Of a DNA stretch of 64,000 nt, positions 8,806 to 17,169 are shown in pieces; the stretch's first letter is position 1; each line of letters starts with the position of its first letter. Location of the stretch: the NCBI RefSeq assembly GCF_001552175.1, contig NZ_BCQR01000001.1, forward strand, positions 1 to 64,000. Direction: 5' to 3'. A model generated the notes under the pieces. That model ran no database searches and was not told the origin of the DNA. It saw only the letters and a list, made by a program, of their open reading frames with translations. Made by a program: the position numbers and the translations under genes. This DNA is from Actinomadura kijaniata NBRC 14229 (GTDB taxonomy: Bacteria > Actinomycetota > Actinomycetes > Streptosporangiales > Streptosporangiaceae).

Positions 8806-10176
8806 TCAGCGGTCCCGGCGCTCCGCCGCCAGCCCGCGGATCACGGCGCAGCCCCGGCGGAGCTCGGTCAGGTTCGCCGCCGCGCCGTAACCGATGATCA
8901 GGCCGCCGGCGCGCTCGGGACCGGCGTGGTGGCGCCGCAGGGTGTCGACCAGGACGCCGCGCCGCCGCGCCGCCTCGGCGAGGCGCGCGGCCTCCTCCGG
9001 GGAGGTCTCCACGACCACGTGCAGGCCCGCCGTGTCGCCGCGCAGGCGCAGGCCGCCCAGGGCCTCCGCCACGGCGGCGCGGCGGCGGGCGTACTCGGCG
9101 CGCATCCGGCGGACGTAGCGGTCCAGGTCGCCGCGTTCCAGCAGCAACCGCATCGCCTCCTGCGGGACGACGGCCGTGCGGTCGTTGAGGTCCCGGCGGC
9201 GGTGCGCGATCGCCGTCACCAGGTCGGGGCGGGCCACCAGCCAGCCGACGCCCACGTCCGAGGTGAGGATCTTGGAGGTGGTGCCGAGGTAGACGACCAC
9301 CTCCGGGTCCAGCCCGTACAGGGCGGGCAGCGGCGCGACGTCGTAGCGGAACTCCCCGTCGTAGTCGTCCTCGGCGACCAGCGCCCCGGTCCGCCGCGCC
9401 CACGCCAGCAACGCCTGCCGGCGCGGCACCGGCAGCACCCCGCCCAGCGGGTACTGGTGCGACGGCGTCGTGTAGACCAGCCGCAGGTCGCCCGGCAGCG
9501 CGTCCACGACCAGGCCGTGCTCGTCGACGGGACAGGGCACCAGCGTGAGGCCGCGTCCCGCCAGCACGGCCTTGGCCCCGGTGTAGCCGGGCTCCTCGAC
9601 ACCGACCCGGTCGCCGGGCCGCAGCACCGTCGCCGCGAGCATGTCCAGGCCGTTGGTCGCGCCCCGCGTCACCAGCACCCGTTCGGCGGTGCACGCCACG
9701 CCCCGGCCGCGCCGCACGTGGTCGGCCAGTGCGGCGCGCAGCCCCGGCAGGCCGTGCGGATCGGGGCGGCTGACGCGTTCCACGGTCGCCGCCAGCCGCC
9801 AGGCCCGCCGCCACGCGGGGGTGTCCAGCGCGCCGATCCACGGCACCCCCGGCCGCAGGTCCACCATCCCGGCGGCGTCCTCGGCGGCACCGGGCGCCGG
9901 AGCGGGCCCGGCGGGCTCGGGGACGACGGTGATCGCGCTGACGAACGTCCCCGACCCGTGCCGCCCCTCCAGCCAGCCCTCGGCGTACAGCTGCTCGTAC
10001 GCCTCGGTCACCACGGTCCGGCTGACCCCGAGCACCCCGGCCAGCGCGCGGCTGGAGGGAAGGCGCTCCCCGGCCGCCAGCCGCCCCTCCCGCATGGCGG
10101 CGCGCAACTGCCCCACCAGCTGGGCGCTCATCGGCTCCCCGCGCCCCCGGTCCACGACCAGCGGCAGATCGATCAC
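8806..10176 (-). CDS. MocR-type regulator (GntR winged helix plus PLP aminotransferase domain)
   Basis: Residues about 15-75 form a GntR winged helix (LPSSRALAGVLGVSRTVVTEAYEQL), and the rest is a fold-type I aminotransferase domain with the TSKIL lysine position and the VEEPGY and AEDDYDGEFRY motifs. MocR proteins such as PdxR and GabR bind PLP and control vitamin B6 or amino-acid genes. It is divergent from a pyridoxamine-oxidase-fold gene, the usual target arrangement. GTG at 10176 was preferred because candidate starts further upstream (TTG 10188, ATG 10209, GTG 10227) fall within the operator repeats; the start is uncertain by up to 17 residues. Confidence 0.85.
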   Translation of the reverse strand: MIDLPLVVDRGRGEPMSAQLVGQLRAAMREGRLAAGERLPSSRALAGVLGVSRTVVTEAYEQLYAEGWLEGRHGSGTFVSAITVVPEPAGPAPAPGAAEDAAGMVDLRPGVPWIGALDTPAWRRAWRLAATVERVSRPDPHGLPGLRAALADHVRRGRGVACTAERVLVTRGATNGLDMLAATVLRPGDRVGVEEPGYTGAKAVLAGRGLTLVPCPVDEHGLVVDALPGDLRLVYTTPSHQYPLGGVLPVPRRQALLAWARRTGALVAEDDYDGEFRYDVAPLPALYGLDPEVVVYLGTTSKILTSDVGVGWLVARPDLVTAIAHRRRDLNDRTAVVPQEAMRLLLERGDLDRYVRRMRAEYARRRAAVAEALGGLRLRGDTAGLHVVVETSPEEAARLAEAARRRGVLVDTLRRHHAGPERAGGLIIGYGAAANLTELRRGCAVIRGLAAERRDR

Positions 10177-10186
10177 GGCACGCGAC

Positions 10187-10236
10187 AAAGTGGTCTCCCG
10201 CAAAAACATCCGAGTGGCTCTAAGCACCAGGCCACT
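10187..10236. promoter_or_regulatory. MocR/PdxR-type operator repeats
   Basis: Three copies of an AGTGG-based motif occur: AAAGTGGTCT (10187-10196), GAGTGGCTCTA (10212-10222), and on the other strand GAAGTGGCCTG (10228-10238 region). The first two are direct repeats 25 bases apart, and AGTGGC (10213-10218) with GCCACT (10231-10236) form an inverted pair. The known C. glutamicum PdxR motif is AAAGTGGW(T)CTA, which these resemble closely. They lie exactly between the regulator and its divergent neighbour. Confidence 0.6.
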
Positions 10237-10257
10237 TCGTCCCTACCGTAGTCGGGC

Positions 10258-10899
10258 ATGAGCACGCCCCTCTCCCCCACCGAACGCACCCGCGTCCGCC
10301 GCATCCGCGAACGGGCCCGCTCCGACCGCGCCGACCTGTACGCCGTCCTGGACGAGGGCATGGTCTGCCACCTAGGCGTGGTCGTCGACGGCACGCCGCG
10401 CGTGATCCCGACCGCCTACGGGCGCTCCGGCGACACCCTCTACCTGCACGGCTCCACCGGCGCGGCGAGCCTGCGCTCCGGCGCGGCCCAGGAGATCTGC
10501 GTGACCGTCACACACCTGGACGGGATCGTGGTGGCGCGTTCGCTGTTCCACCACTCGCTCAACTACCGCAGCGCCGTCGTCTACGGGACGCCGCGCGCCC
10601 TCACCGACCCCGCCGATAAGCTCACCGCCCTCCAGGCGATCACCGAGCACCTCGTCCCCGGCCAGTGGGACGCCCTGCGCCCGCCCTCCCCCAAGGAGCT
10701 GGCGGCCACCGCCCTGCTGGCCCTCCCGCTGGACGAGGCGTCGGTGAAGATCCGCCAGGGCCCGCCCACCGACGAGGAGGAGGACTACGCGCTGCCGGTG
10801 TGGGCGGGCGTCATCCCGGTGCGGCAGGAGTTCGGCGCCCCCGAGCCCGACCCCCGGCTGCGCCCCGGCGTCCCGGTCCCGCCCCACCTGACCAGGTGA
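10258..10899 (+). CDS. Pyridoxamine 5'-phosphate oxidase-fold, FMN-binding family protein
   Basis: A 213-residue split-barrel flavin-binding protein. Strands around MVCHLGVVVDGTPRVIPTAYGR and LYLHGSTGAASL match the flavin-nucleotide-binding family that sits next to MocR regulators in actinobacteria. It is longer and more divergent than PdxH, so pyridoxine-phosphate oxidase activity should not be assumed. The start codon lies 22 bases from the MocR operator, with a possible TACCGT -10 box just upstream, so the message may be almost leaderless. Regulation by the divergent MocR protein is likely. Confidence 0.85.
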   Translation: MSTPLSPTERTRVRRIRERARSDRADLYAVLDEGMVCHLGVVVDGTPRVIPTAYGRSGDTLYLHGSTGAASLRSGAAQEICVTVTHLDGIVVARSLFHHSLNYRSAVVYGTPRALTDPADKLTALQAITEHLVPGQWDALRPPSPKELAATALLALPLDEASVKIRQGPPTDEEEDYALPVWAGVIPVRQEFGAPEPDPRLRPGVPVPPHLTR

Positions 10900-11088
10900 T
10901 CCCTCCCCCCGCCCGCACCGTCTGTCAATGTCCGGGACGGCCCCTTAGGGTCGTAGCCTGACAGGGGACCGGATCAGTGGAGGCCAGGCCCGCCACGACG
11001 GGCGTCGCGGCGGTTCTCGCCCCCACCGGCCGCCACCGTGCGCGGTCCCCGTCTGACAGAGCGAGAGCTACCGCAGGTGAGAGGGCAG

Positions 11089-11691
11089 ATGGTCGTGGAG
11101 AAGCTGGTGTGGGTCGACTGCGAGATGACGGGCCTCGACCTCCGCAGGGACGCGTTGATCGAGATCGCCGCGTTGGTGACCGACAGCGAGCTGAACATCC
11201 TCGACGAGGGCGTCGATCTGGTGATCAAGCCCCCGCAGGAGGCCCTGGAGCAGATGTCGAAGATCGTCCGCGACATGCACACCTCCTCCGGCCTGCTGGA
11301 CGTGCTGCCGGGCGGCGTCACCCTCGCCGAGGCCGAGGAGGCCGTGCTGTCCTACGTCCGCTCGCACGTCAAGGACCCCAAGAAGGCCCCGCTGTGCGGC
11401 AACTCCATCGCCACGGACCGCTCGTTCCTGGCCCGCGACATGCCCGCCCTGGACTCCCACCTGCACTACCGGATGGTCGACGTCTCCTCCATCAAGGAGC
11501 TGGCCCGCCGCTGGTACCCGCGCGTCTACTTCGCCAGCCCGGAGAAGAAGGGCGGCCACCGCGCCCTGGCCGACATCACCGAGTCCATCCAGGAACTCCG
11601 CTACTACCGCGCGGCCCTGTTCGTCCCCCAGCCCGGCCCCGACTCCGAGACCGCCCGCGCCCTCGCCGCCCGCATCATCGCCGAGGCGTGA
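11089..11691 (+). CDS. orn: Oligoribonuclease
   Basis: A 200-residue DEDDh 3'-5' exonuclease that degrades 2-5 nt RNAs and the linear dinucleotide pGpG. The three Exo motifs are visible: [11 protein letters not shown] (first D and E), [12 protein letters not shown], and [16 protein letters not shown] (catalytic His and last D). Length agrees with the family. ATG at 11089 has AGGTGA 8 bases ahead; an in-frame GTG at 11077 is the alternative. It is followed by tRNA-His, an arrangement seen in many actinomycetes. Confidence 0.95.
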   Translation: MVVEKLVWVDCEMTGLDLRRDALIEIAALVTDSELNILDEGVDLVIKPPQEALEQMSKIVRDMHTSSGLLDVLPGGVTLAEAEEAVLSYVRSHVKDPKKAPLCGNSIATDRSFLARDMPALDSHLHYRMVDVSSIKELARRWYPRVYFASPEKKGGHRALADITESIQELRYYRAALFVPQPGPDSETARALAARIIAEA

Positions 11692-11712
11692 CCGGCCCCT
11701 CCCCGAGCCAGG

Positions 11713-11741
11713 TCGAACCACCCTCCCGAACCCGCTATGCT
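11713..11741 (+). promoter_or_regulatory. Putative tRNA-His promoter
   Basis: TCGAAC (11713-11718) and TATGCT (11736-11741) are spaced by 17 bases and lie about 30 bases ahead of the tRNA. Confidence 0.45.
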
Positions 11742-11769
11742 TACATCTGCCGGAAGCGATTCCGGCCCT

Positions 11770-11846
11770 GGTGGGTGTAGCTCAGCTGGCAGAGCACTTG
11801 GTTGTGGTCCAAGATGTCGGGGGTTCAAGTCCCCTCACTCACCCCA
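11770..11846 (+). tRNA. tRNA-His (GTG anticodon)
   Basis: The cloverleaf folds with acceptor arm GTGGGTG/CACTCAC, anticodon loop TTGTGGT (anticodon GTG) and T loop TTCAAGT. The extra G at 11770 (G-1) faces C73, the hallmark of tRNA-His, and CCA is encoded at 11844-11846. Confidence 0.95.
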
Positions 11847-11850
11847 ACGA

Positions 11851-11882
11851 AAGGCCCTGGTCATCATGATGACCAGGGCCTT
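11851..11882 (+). terminator. Terminator after tRNA-His, shared with convergent gene
   Basis: AAGGCCCTGGTCAT and ATGACCAGGGCCTT form a 14-bp perfect stem with a 4-base loop. It lies 5 bases after the tRNA and just beyond the stop of the convergent HEAT-repeat gene. Confidence 0.7.
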
Positions 11883-11895
11883 CGTCGTTCTCGGG

Positions 11896-13629
11896 TCAGA
11901 GGGACTCCAGGTGGCGGGCCGTCTCCCGGGCTCGTTTCGCCAGGTCGTCGTCGCCCTCGGTGTGGGAGCGGATCGCCGGGAGGGCCGGGAGGGCCGCCTT
12001 TCCCATCGACGTCAGGGCGTGCAGGACGCGCATGGGGTCGTTCGGGATCTGGGGGATCAGGGTCGGCAGGGCCTCGTCGGGGTCGCGCGTGATGTGCCAC
12101 AGGGCGTCGGCCGCCGCCACGCGGAGGGCGTCCACCGGTGAGGTGTCCCGGTGGACGCGCAGGGCCGGGGCCGCCGCGCGGGCTCGGGGGCCCAGCTCTC
12201 CCAGCCAGCCGCAGGCGTTGCAGTCGTAGCGCCATCCCCGGCGTCCCTCCTGGCGGCCGTGGACGTCGCAGCGGGACAGGACGCCCAGGAGCAGGGCCAC
12301 GATCTCGGGATCGGCCCGCTCGCCCAGGCCCATGAGGGCGCGGATCGCCGCCAGGGCGGTCTCCAGGTCCGGGCCGGCGGCGACCTCGCGCAGGACCGTC
12401 AGGGCCCGTTCGTCGGTCAGGGCGCGTCTGCGCAGGAAGCCGCAGGCCCGCGCGGCGGCCTCCAGCGCCTCGGGGTCGGGGTGTGCCAGCAGGTCGCGGG
12501 ACAGGCGTTCCAGGATGCCGATCACCTCGGGGACCGCCTCGGCGCCGCCCGGCCAGTCGGCCGTGCCCTTCAGGAGCTCCTCGATCTCGGCCGGGGCCGT
12601 GGTCTCGGCCAGGCGGGCGCGGACGTGCGGCCAGAGCGCGTCGGCGAACGCCTTCGCCTCCCGCAGCGGCAGGCGCGCCGCCTCGCCCGCGGAGATCCTC
12701 CGTTGGAGCGTGGGAACGCAGCGCGGGTCGGCGCGGTGGGTGAGCAGCAGCAGGGCCCTGCCCGACAGTTCCGGATCGTCGAGCGCTTCGACCAGGGCGC
12801 CGGCGTAGGCGTCGTCGGGGTACAGGGCGTGGGCCTTGAGCGCCGTCCTGCGGACGTCCGGGTCGGGGTGGGCCAGCAGGGCCGTCACGGCGGACGCCTG
12901 GCGGCGGTGCTCCTCGCGGTCGTCGCGGAAGAGCCGGTCGGCGGCCTGCACCAGGACGGCGGCCGACGAGGCGGGCAGAGCGCCGTTCCACAGCAGCGGG
13001 AACATGCGGTCCAGCCAGCGCGAACGCAGCTCCGGCGAACGCCACAGCCAGCTGTCCACCGCCTCCACCGGGCCGCTCCACTCCGGATCGCACCAGGCGA
13101 GCTCCCGCAGGGCCGCGCCCGCCTCGCCCGCGCACAGCGTCAGGGCGTCGAGCACCGGGTCGTCCACGGCCGGGGGCGCGTGGAGGAGGAACGCCAGCGC
13201 CGCGCCCAGCGACGACGCCGGATCGGCGTCCAGGCGGCGGCGCAGCAGGGTCCCGACCTCGGGGTCGTCCGCGTACGGTCCCAGCGCCACCAGCAGGCCG
13301 AGGCGCGTCGGAGCGTCCGGTTCCCGCTCGATCCGGGCCGCCACCGCCGGGACCATCCGCGCGGACCGGACGTACGCCAGCACCACGGCCAGGATCCGCC
13401 GGATGCCGGCGTCGGGGTGCGCCAGCCGTTCCAGCAGCGCGGGCAGCCCGGCGTCGCGGGTGCGGCACAGGGCGTCCGTCCACTCCCCCAGCGGATCGAA
13501 CCCCTCGGCGTCGGCCGGCACCTCCAGGTCGTCCAGCAGCGCGTCCAACGCCGCCCCGCTGCGCCGCCCCGGCTCGTCCAGATCGACGTCGAAGTCCCGG
13601 TAGACGACCGCCTCCCAGTCGAACCCCAT
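11896..13629 (-). CDS. HEAT-repeat domain protein
   Basis: A 577-residue cytoplasmic protein built almost wholly of two-helix HEAT-like repeats. Repeating signatures such as ALLERLAHPDAGIRRIL, ALLAHPDPDVRRTALKAH and ALRVAADALWHI recur about every 30-40 residues. Such solenoids are protein-interaction scaffolds; no catalytic motif is present. A CDVHGRQ...CNACGW segment near residue 480 has three Cys and a His that might bind a metal. ATG at 13629 follows GTGGAGACC; the frame is open to 13662. Its partner is unknown. Confidence 0.8.
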   Translation of the reverse strand: MGFDWEAVVYRDFDVDLDEPGRRSGAALDALLDDLEVPADAEGFDPLGEWTDALCRTRDAGLPALLERLAHPDAGIRRILAVVLAYVRSARMVPAVAARIEREPDAPTRLGLLVALGPYADDPEVGTLLRRRLDADPASSLGAALAFLLHAPPAVDDPVLDALTLCAGEAGAALRELAWCDPEWSGPVEAVDSWLWRSPELRSRWLDRMFPLLWNGALPASSAAVLVQAADRLFRDDREEHRRQASAVTALLAHPDPDVRRTALKAHALYPDDAYAGALVEALDDPELSGRALLLLTHRADPRCVPTLQRRISAGEAARLPLREAKAFADALWPHVRARLAETTAPAEIEELLKGTADWPGGAEAVPEVIGILERLSRDLLAHPDPEALEAAARACGFLRRRALTDERALTVLREVAAGPDLETALAAIRALMGLGERADPEIVALLLGVLSRCDVHGRQEGRRGWRYDCNACGWLGELGPRARAAAPALRVHRDTSPVDALRVAAADALWHITRDPDEALPTLIPQIPNDPMRVLHALTSMGKAALPALPAIRSHTEGDDDLAKRARETARHLESL

Positions 13630-13757
13630 GGTCTCCACGCCGCGCACCCTAACCCGGATCACGCGGACACAGCGATCGGGTTTTGCCCAGATGAGGGTGT
13701 AAACACCCGGTGCCCGGACACCTCTCGCGAGGAGGACAGAACGTCGAGAGGAGCTCC

Positions 13758-14723
13758 ATGAAGATCGGGTACAAGCTGCTGGCCGAGGGCTACGACCCCA
13801 AGGAGATCGTCCGGCAGGCGGTGGCCGCCGAACGCGCCGGGTTCGACTTCGTCGAGGTCAGCGACCACTACCATCCCTGGCTCGCGGAGCAGGGGCATTC
13901 GGGGTTCGCCTGGGCGATGCTGGCGAACGCCGCGGCGAAGACCGAGCGGATCACCCTGATGACGGGCGTGACCTGCCCGACGATGCGGTACCACCCGGCG
14001 ATCGTCGCGCAGGCCGCGGCGACGCTGGCGATCCTGAGCGACGGGCGGTTCAAGCTCGGCGTCGGATCCGGCGAACGCCTCAACGAGCACGTCATCGGCG
14101 GCGGCTGGCCCGCCGTGCACGTGCGGCAGGAGATGCTCCGCGAGGCACTGGAGATCATCCGGCTGCTGTGGTCGGGCGGCTACCACTCCTACGACGGCCA
14201 GTATCTGGAGATCGCCGAGGCGCGGGTGTTCGACCTGCCGGCGGAGCTTCCGGAGATCGTCGTGGCGGCGGGCGGCCCCAAGGCCGCGAAGATCGCCGCC
14301 GATCTCGGGGACGGGATCTTCAACACCGAGGACGACCCCTCGGTCCTGGAGACCTACGCCTCCGAGGGCGGCAAGGGGCCGCGCTACTGCGAGGTGATGA
14401 TGTCCTACGCCGGGCGCGAGCAGGACGCGGTCGCGGCGGCGCGGGAGAAGATGCGGTTCGGGCTGACCGGCTGGAAGGTGATGGCCGAACTGCCCAACCC
14501 GGGCAGCTTCGACGCGGCCACCGCCACTGTCACCGAGGATGACATCCGTCAGAACTTCAGTTGCGGACCCGACCCCGAAAGCCACATCAAGTCCGTCCAG
14601 AATTACGTGAATGCCGGTTTCGACCATCTGACGTTGGCGAACGCCGGTCCCGACGTCGACGGCTTCTTCGAGTTCTTCACCAGCGAGCTCCAGGGCCCGC
14701 TGCGCGAGCTCAAGACCGCGTGA
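13758..14723 (+). CDS. F420-dependent LLM-class oxidoreductase (TIGR03557-like)
   Basis: A 321-residue luciferase-like TIM barrel of the F420-dependent glucose-6-phosphate-dehydrogenase-related family. Diagnostic stretches are FVEVSDHYHPWLAEQGHSGF, LMTGVTCPTMRYHPAIVAQ, GRFKLGVGSGERLNEHV and VVAAGGPKAAKIAADLGDG. Members transfer hydride to or from coenzyme F420; the substrate here is unknown. ATG at 13758 has GAGAGGAG directly upstream. It is transcribed alone, divergent from the HEAT-repeat gene. F420 enzymes are typical of actinomycetes. Confidence 0.9.
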   Translation: MKIGYKLLAEGYDPKEIVRQAVAAERAGFDFVEVSDHYHPWLAEQGHSGFAWAMLANAAAKTERITLMTGVTCPTMRYHPAIVAQAAATLAILSDGRFKLGVGSGERLNEHVIGGGWPAVHVRQEMLREALEIIRLLWSGGYHSYDGQYLEIAEARVFDLPAELPEIVVAAGGPKAAKIAADLGDGIFNTEDDPSVLETYASEGGKGPRYCEVMMSYAGREQDAVAAAREKMRFGLTGWKVMAELPNPGSFDAATATVTEDDIRQNFSCGPDPESHIKSVQNYVNAGFDHLTLANAGPDVDGFFEFFTSELQGPLRELKTA

Positions 14724-14915
14724 AGCCCCGCCGCACCGGGCCTCCGGACGCGTTCACCGGCGTTCGGGGGCCCCGCGGACGCGCCACCGTCCGTTATCCG
14801 GAAGTCCCCGAACGGCCGCCCCGTCCGCCCGGCACATTGGATCTGGGTGATCGGGCAGTTATGCTCCGACCTTATAAATGCCAATGGCACCCCAAGGGTG
14901 AACGCCGGAGACCGG

Positions 14916-15494
14916 ATGAGTGTCGACGAAACGGCCCCGCTGCGCGTTCTGGTGGTGGACGGTGACCCCCGTGTCCGCGCCAGCGTGGTGTCGCTGCTCG
15001 AAAGCAGCGACGAACTTCAGGTGATCGCCGAGACCGACGGCGGTTCCGACGCGGTCGACCTGGCCGAACGACTACGCCCCGACGTCGTGCTGCTGGCCGC
15101 CGACGCCGCCCGCACCGGGCACACCGCCCCGCTGAGCCGCGCCTCCCGGGTGTTCGTGCTCGCCGATCCCGAGGACCGTGGAACGGTCGAGGTCGCGATC
15201 CGGGCGGGCGCGTGCGGGCACCTGGTGCCGGGCGCGTTCACGGTCGGCGACCTGATCCGCGGCATCCGCGACGCCAGCCGGGTCAGCCTGGGGCTGTCGG
15301 CGCGCGAGGCCGAGGTCATGGACCTGATCGCCAGCGGCCGCTCCAACGGGGAGATCGCCCGCCAGCTGTTCCTGAGCGAGAAGACCGTCAAGAACCACGT
15401 CAACCGCATCTATTCCAAGCTCGGCGTGTCCTCCCGCGCCACCGCCATCGCCCTGTGGCGGGGCATGGTGAGCGTGCTGCCGGGCAAGGACTGA
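14916..15494 (+). CDS. LuxR/NarL-type regulator with degenerate receiver domain
   Basis: A 192-residue protein with an N-terminal receiver-like domain and a C-terminal LuxR HTH ([43 protein letters not shown]). The receiver lacks the phosphorylation machinery: the acceptor Asp is Ala in RPDVVLLA, the acidic pair is VVDGDP, the Thr is Ala in FVLADP and the conserved Lys is Pro in GHLVPGA. It should therefore act without phosphorylation, perhaps through ligands or protein contacts, as in atypical response regulators. No kinase gene is adjacent. ATG at 14916 follows CGGAGACCGG. Confidence 0.85.
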   Translation: MSVDETAPLRVLVVDGDPRVRASVVSLLESSDELQVIAETDGGSDAVDLAERLRPDVVLLAADAARTGHTAPLSRASRVFVLADPEDRGTVEVAIRAGACGHLVPGAFTVGDLIRGIRDASRVSLGLSAREAEVMDLIASGRSNGEIARQLFLSEKTVKNHVNRIYSKLGVSSRATAIALWRGMVSVLPGKD

Positions 15495-15616
15495 GACGGC
15501 CGGTCACAGGCCCCGGGGCCTGGACAATCGATTCGCACTCGGTCCGCCGTGCCTGCTACTGTTCTTCCTGTCGTCAACGAAGACCCGGCCGAGGAGCCGG
15601 GGCCGACGGACGGCAT

Positions 15617-15689
15617 GCGCCGTTAGCTCAATTGGCAGAGCAGCGGACTCTTAATCCGCGGGTTCGGGGTTCAAGTCCCTGACGGCGCA
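15617..15689 (+). tRNA. tRNA-Lys (CTT anticodon), copy 1
   Basis: GCGCCGT/ACGGCGC acceptor arm, anticodon stem GCGGA/TCCGC around loop CTCTTAA (anticodon CTT), T loop TTCAAGT, discriminator A. CCA is not encoded. A possible -10 box TACTGT lies at 15557-15562. No terminator follows, so it is probably co-transcribed with copy 2. Confidence 0.95.
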
Positions 15690-15722
15690 CCCGCCCTCGT
15701 CATCGGGGCCAACAGATGGCAT

Positions 15723-15795
15723 GCGCCGTTAGCTCAATTGGCAGAGCAGCGGACTCTTAATCCGCGGGTTCGGGGTTCAAGTCCCTGACGGCGCA
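15723..15795 (+). tRNA. tRNA-Lys (CTT anticodon), copy 2
   Basis: Identical over all 73 bases to copy 1, starting 106 bases further on, with the same GGCAT just upstream. A T-tailed terminator follows at once. Confidence 0.95.
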
Positions 15796-15802
15796 CCGGG
15801 TG

Positions 15803-15840
15803 ACCCCCGCCCGTTCCTCCGGGAAACGGACGGGGGTTTT
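15803..15840 (+). terminator. Rho-independent terminator of tRNA-Lys pair
   Basis: CCCCCGCCCGTT pairs with AACGGACGGGGG (one internal mismatch) and is followed by TTTT. It also lies just past the stop of the convergent metallopeptidase gene. Confidence 0.75.
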
Positions 15841-15849
15841 CGGCTTTTC

Positions 15850-16869
15850 TCACAGAATGCCGCGCTCCACGAACGCCGCCCGGGTCGCCTCCGCCGCCCG
15901 CGCCCCGTACAGCCGCTGCGCCGCCGCCACCGTGGCCTGCGCCGCCGCCCGGAACGTGGTGTCGGGCGCGAACGCGAACTGCGCCTCGACGATCAGCGTG
16001 CTGGCCTGGGTGTCGCCGAGCGACCGCCGGATGTCCCACAGGGCGCGCGACCAGATCTCGCCGTCGGCGTGCACCTCGCCGACCACGTCCCGCGGGTAGC
16101 GCTTGTCCTCGTCCAGCCTCCGCAGGCAGTGGACGGGTCCCGACGAGTAGGACACCGCGTCCCAGTCGGCGACGCACGCCTCCGGCGCGGCGGTGGGACG
16201 GCCGTTCGCCCAGCTGGTGACCGTCACCGCCAGGTAGTCGCTGAACGCCTCGCCGATCGCGCCGGATTCCAGGGTGGTCCCGAAGCCGGGGACCTGGCCG
16301 TCCTGCACCGAGTGGCCGTACTCGTGCACGATCACCTCGGCGTCCTCGGCGTCGTCCACCCCGCCCTTGCCCAGGGTGATGTCGCGCTTGTTCTCGCGGA
16401 AGAACGAGTTGTCGCCGCCGTACTGGTTGATCCGCAGCTCGATGCGGCGCTGGTTGACCGGCCGCAGCTTCGACCCGAAGCCGAGGGACTGCAGGTAGTG
16501 CTGGGCCTTAGTCACCCAGTGGTAGCCCATCACCTGCTCGAACTGGTCGACGTCGCGGTGGTAGGAGGGCAGGGCCCCGCCCGTCACGCGCACCGGAGCG
16601 CCGGTCTCGCTCTTGACGGTGACGTAGCGGCCGCTCAGCCCGCCCGAGCCGTCGAGGTCGGTGAGGGTGACGGTGCGGTAGGCGGGCGCGAGGGCCGGGT
16701 AGTCGGCGTCCTTGGCGTCGGTGAGCGACTGGTCGCCGAGCTGCTGGACGGGGTTGGGGGCGAAGACGGTCCCGGTGACGGTACCGCCGGAGTCCGCCGC
16801 GAACGCGGGGGTCGCCGCCAGCGGGAGCGCGGCGGCGGCGACCAGGGCGAGGGCTCGTGTCATGCGCAT
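15850..16869 (-). CDS. Secreted zinc metallopeptidase (M4/M36-like)
   Basis: A 339-residue preprotein. The N-terminus MRMTRALALVAAAALPLAATPAFA is a classical Sec signal peptide with AFA-type cleavage. The catalytic motif is VIVHEYGHSVQD (HExxH, gluzincin) and the third ligand region is GAIGEAFSDYLAV (Glu in E-x3-D), as in the thermolysin/fungalysin clans. It is shorter than typical M4 enzymes and lacks a clear FTP/PepSY propeptide, so it may be minimal or differently activated. Substrate is unknown. ATG at 16869 or 16863 could be the start. It lies between tRNA-Lys copies 2 and 3, on the opposite strand. Confidence 0.85.
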   Translation of the reverse strand: MRMTRALALVAAAALPLAATPAFAADSGGTVTGTVFAPNPVQQLGDQSLTDAKDADYPALAPAYRTVTLTDLDGSGGLSGRYVTVKSETGAPVRVTGGALPSYHRDVDQFEQVMGYHWVTKAQHYLQSLGFGSKLRPVNQRRIELRINQYGGDNSFFRENKRDITLGKGGVDDAEDAEVIVHEYGHSVQDGQVPGFGTTLESGAIGEAFSDYLAVTVTSWANGRPTAAPEACVADWDAVSYSSGPVHCLRRLDEDKRYPRDVVGEVHADGEIWSRALWDIRRSLGDTQASTLIVEAQFAFAPDTTFRAAAQATVAAAQRLYGARAAEATRAAFVERGIL

Positions 16870-17020
16870 GCGCGGACGATATGGGGCGGCCGACCTGCTT
16901 TGAAGGTCCAATCGCCGGGGGCTTTCGCCCGGATTTCCCGATCCAATCGGGCGGACGGGGCATCTCCCCCGGGCTGCTAACCTTGAGAGGTCCCCACGGC
17001 GCGAGGCGCCCCGGGGACAC

Positions 17021-17093
17021 GCGCCGTTAGCTCAATTGGCAGAGCAGCGGACTCTTAATCCGCGGGTTCGGGGTTCAAGTCCCTGACGGCGCA
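17021..17093 (+). tRNA. tRNA-Lys (CTT anticodon), copy 3
   Basis: Identical over 73 bases to copies 1 and 2, 1.2 kb downstream of copy 2. Its flanks differ, so it is transcribed separately. It stands at the left edge of a lower-GC accessory patch, a classical position for integration. Confidence 0.95.
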
Positions 17094-17105
17094 CCCGCTC
17101 CGAAC

Positions 17106-17136
17106 CGGGCATCCGCAGCATGACTGCGGATGCCCG
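17106..17136 (+). terminator. Terminator after tRNA-Lys copy 3
   Basis: CGGGCATCCGCAG (17106-17118) pairs perfectly with CTGCGGATGCCCG (17124-17136), a 13-bp stem with a 5-base loop. Confidence 0.7.
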
Positions 17137-17169
17137 TCGGTCGTTGCAAGGACCACCAGCCGGTGATCA

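Noticed and set aside
17021..17093. tRNA-Lys copy 3 as a proven att site of an integrative element
   Set aside because: No repeat of the tRNA 3' end was found on the far side of the accessory patch, and no integrase gene lies in the window.
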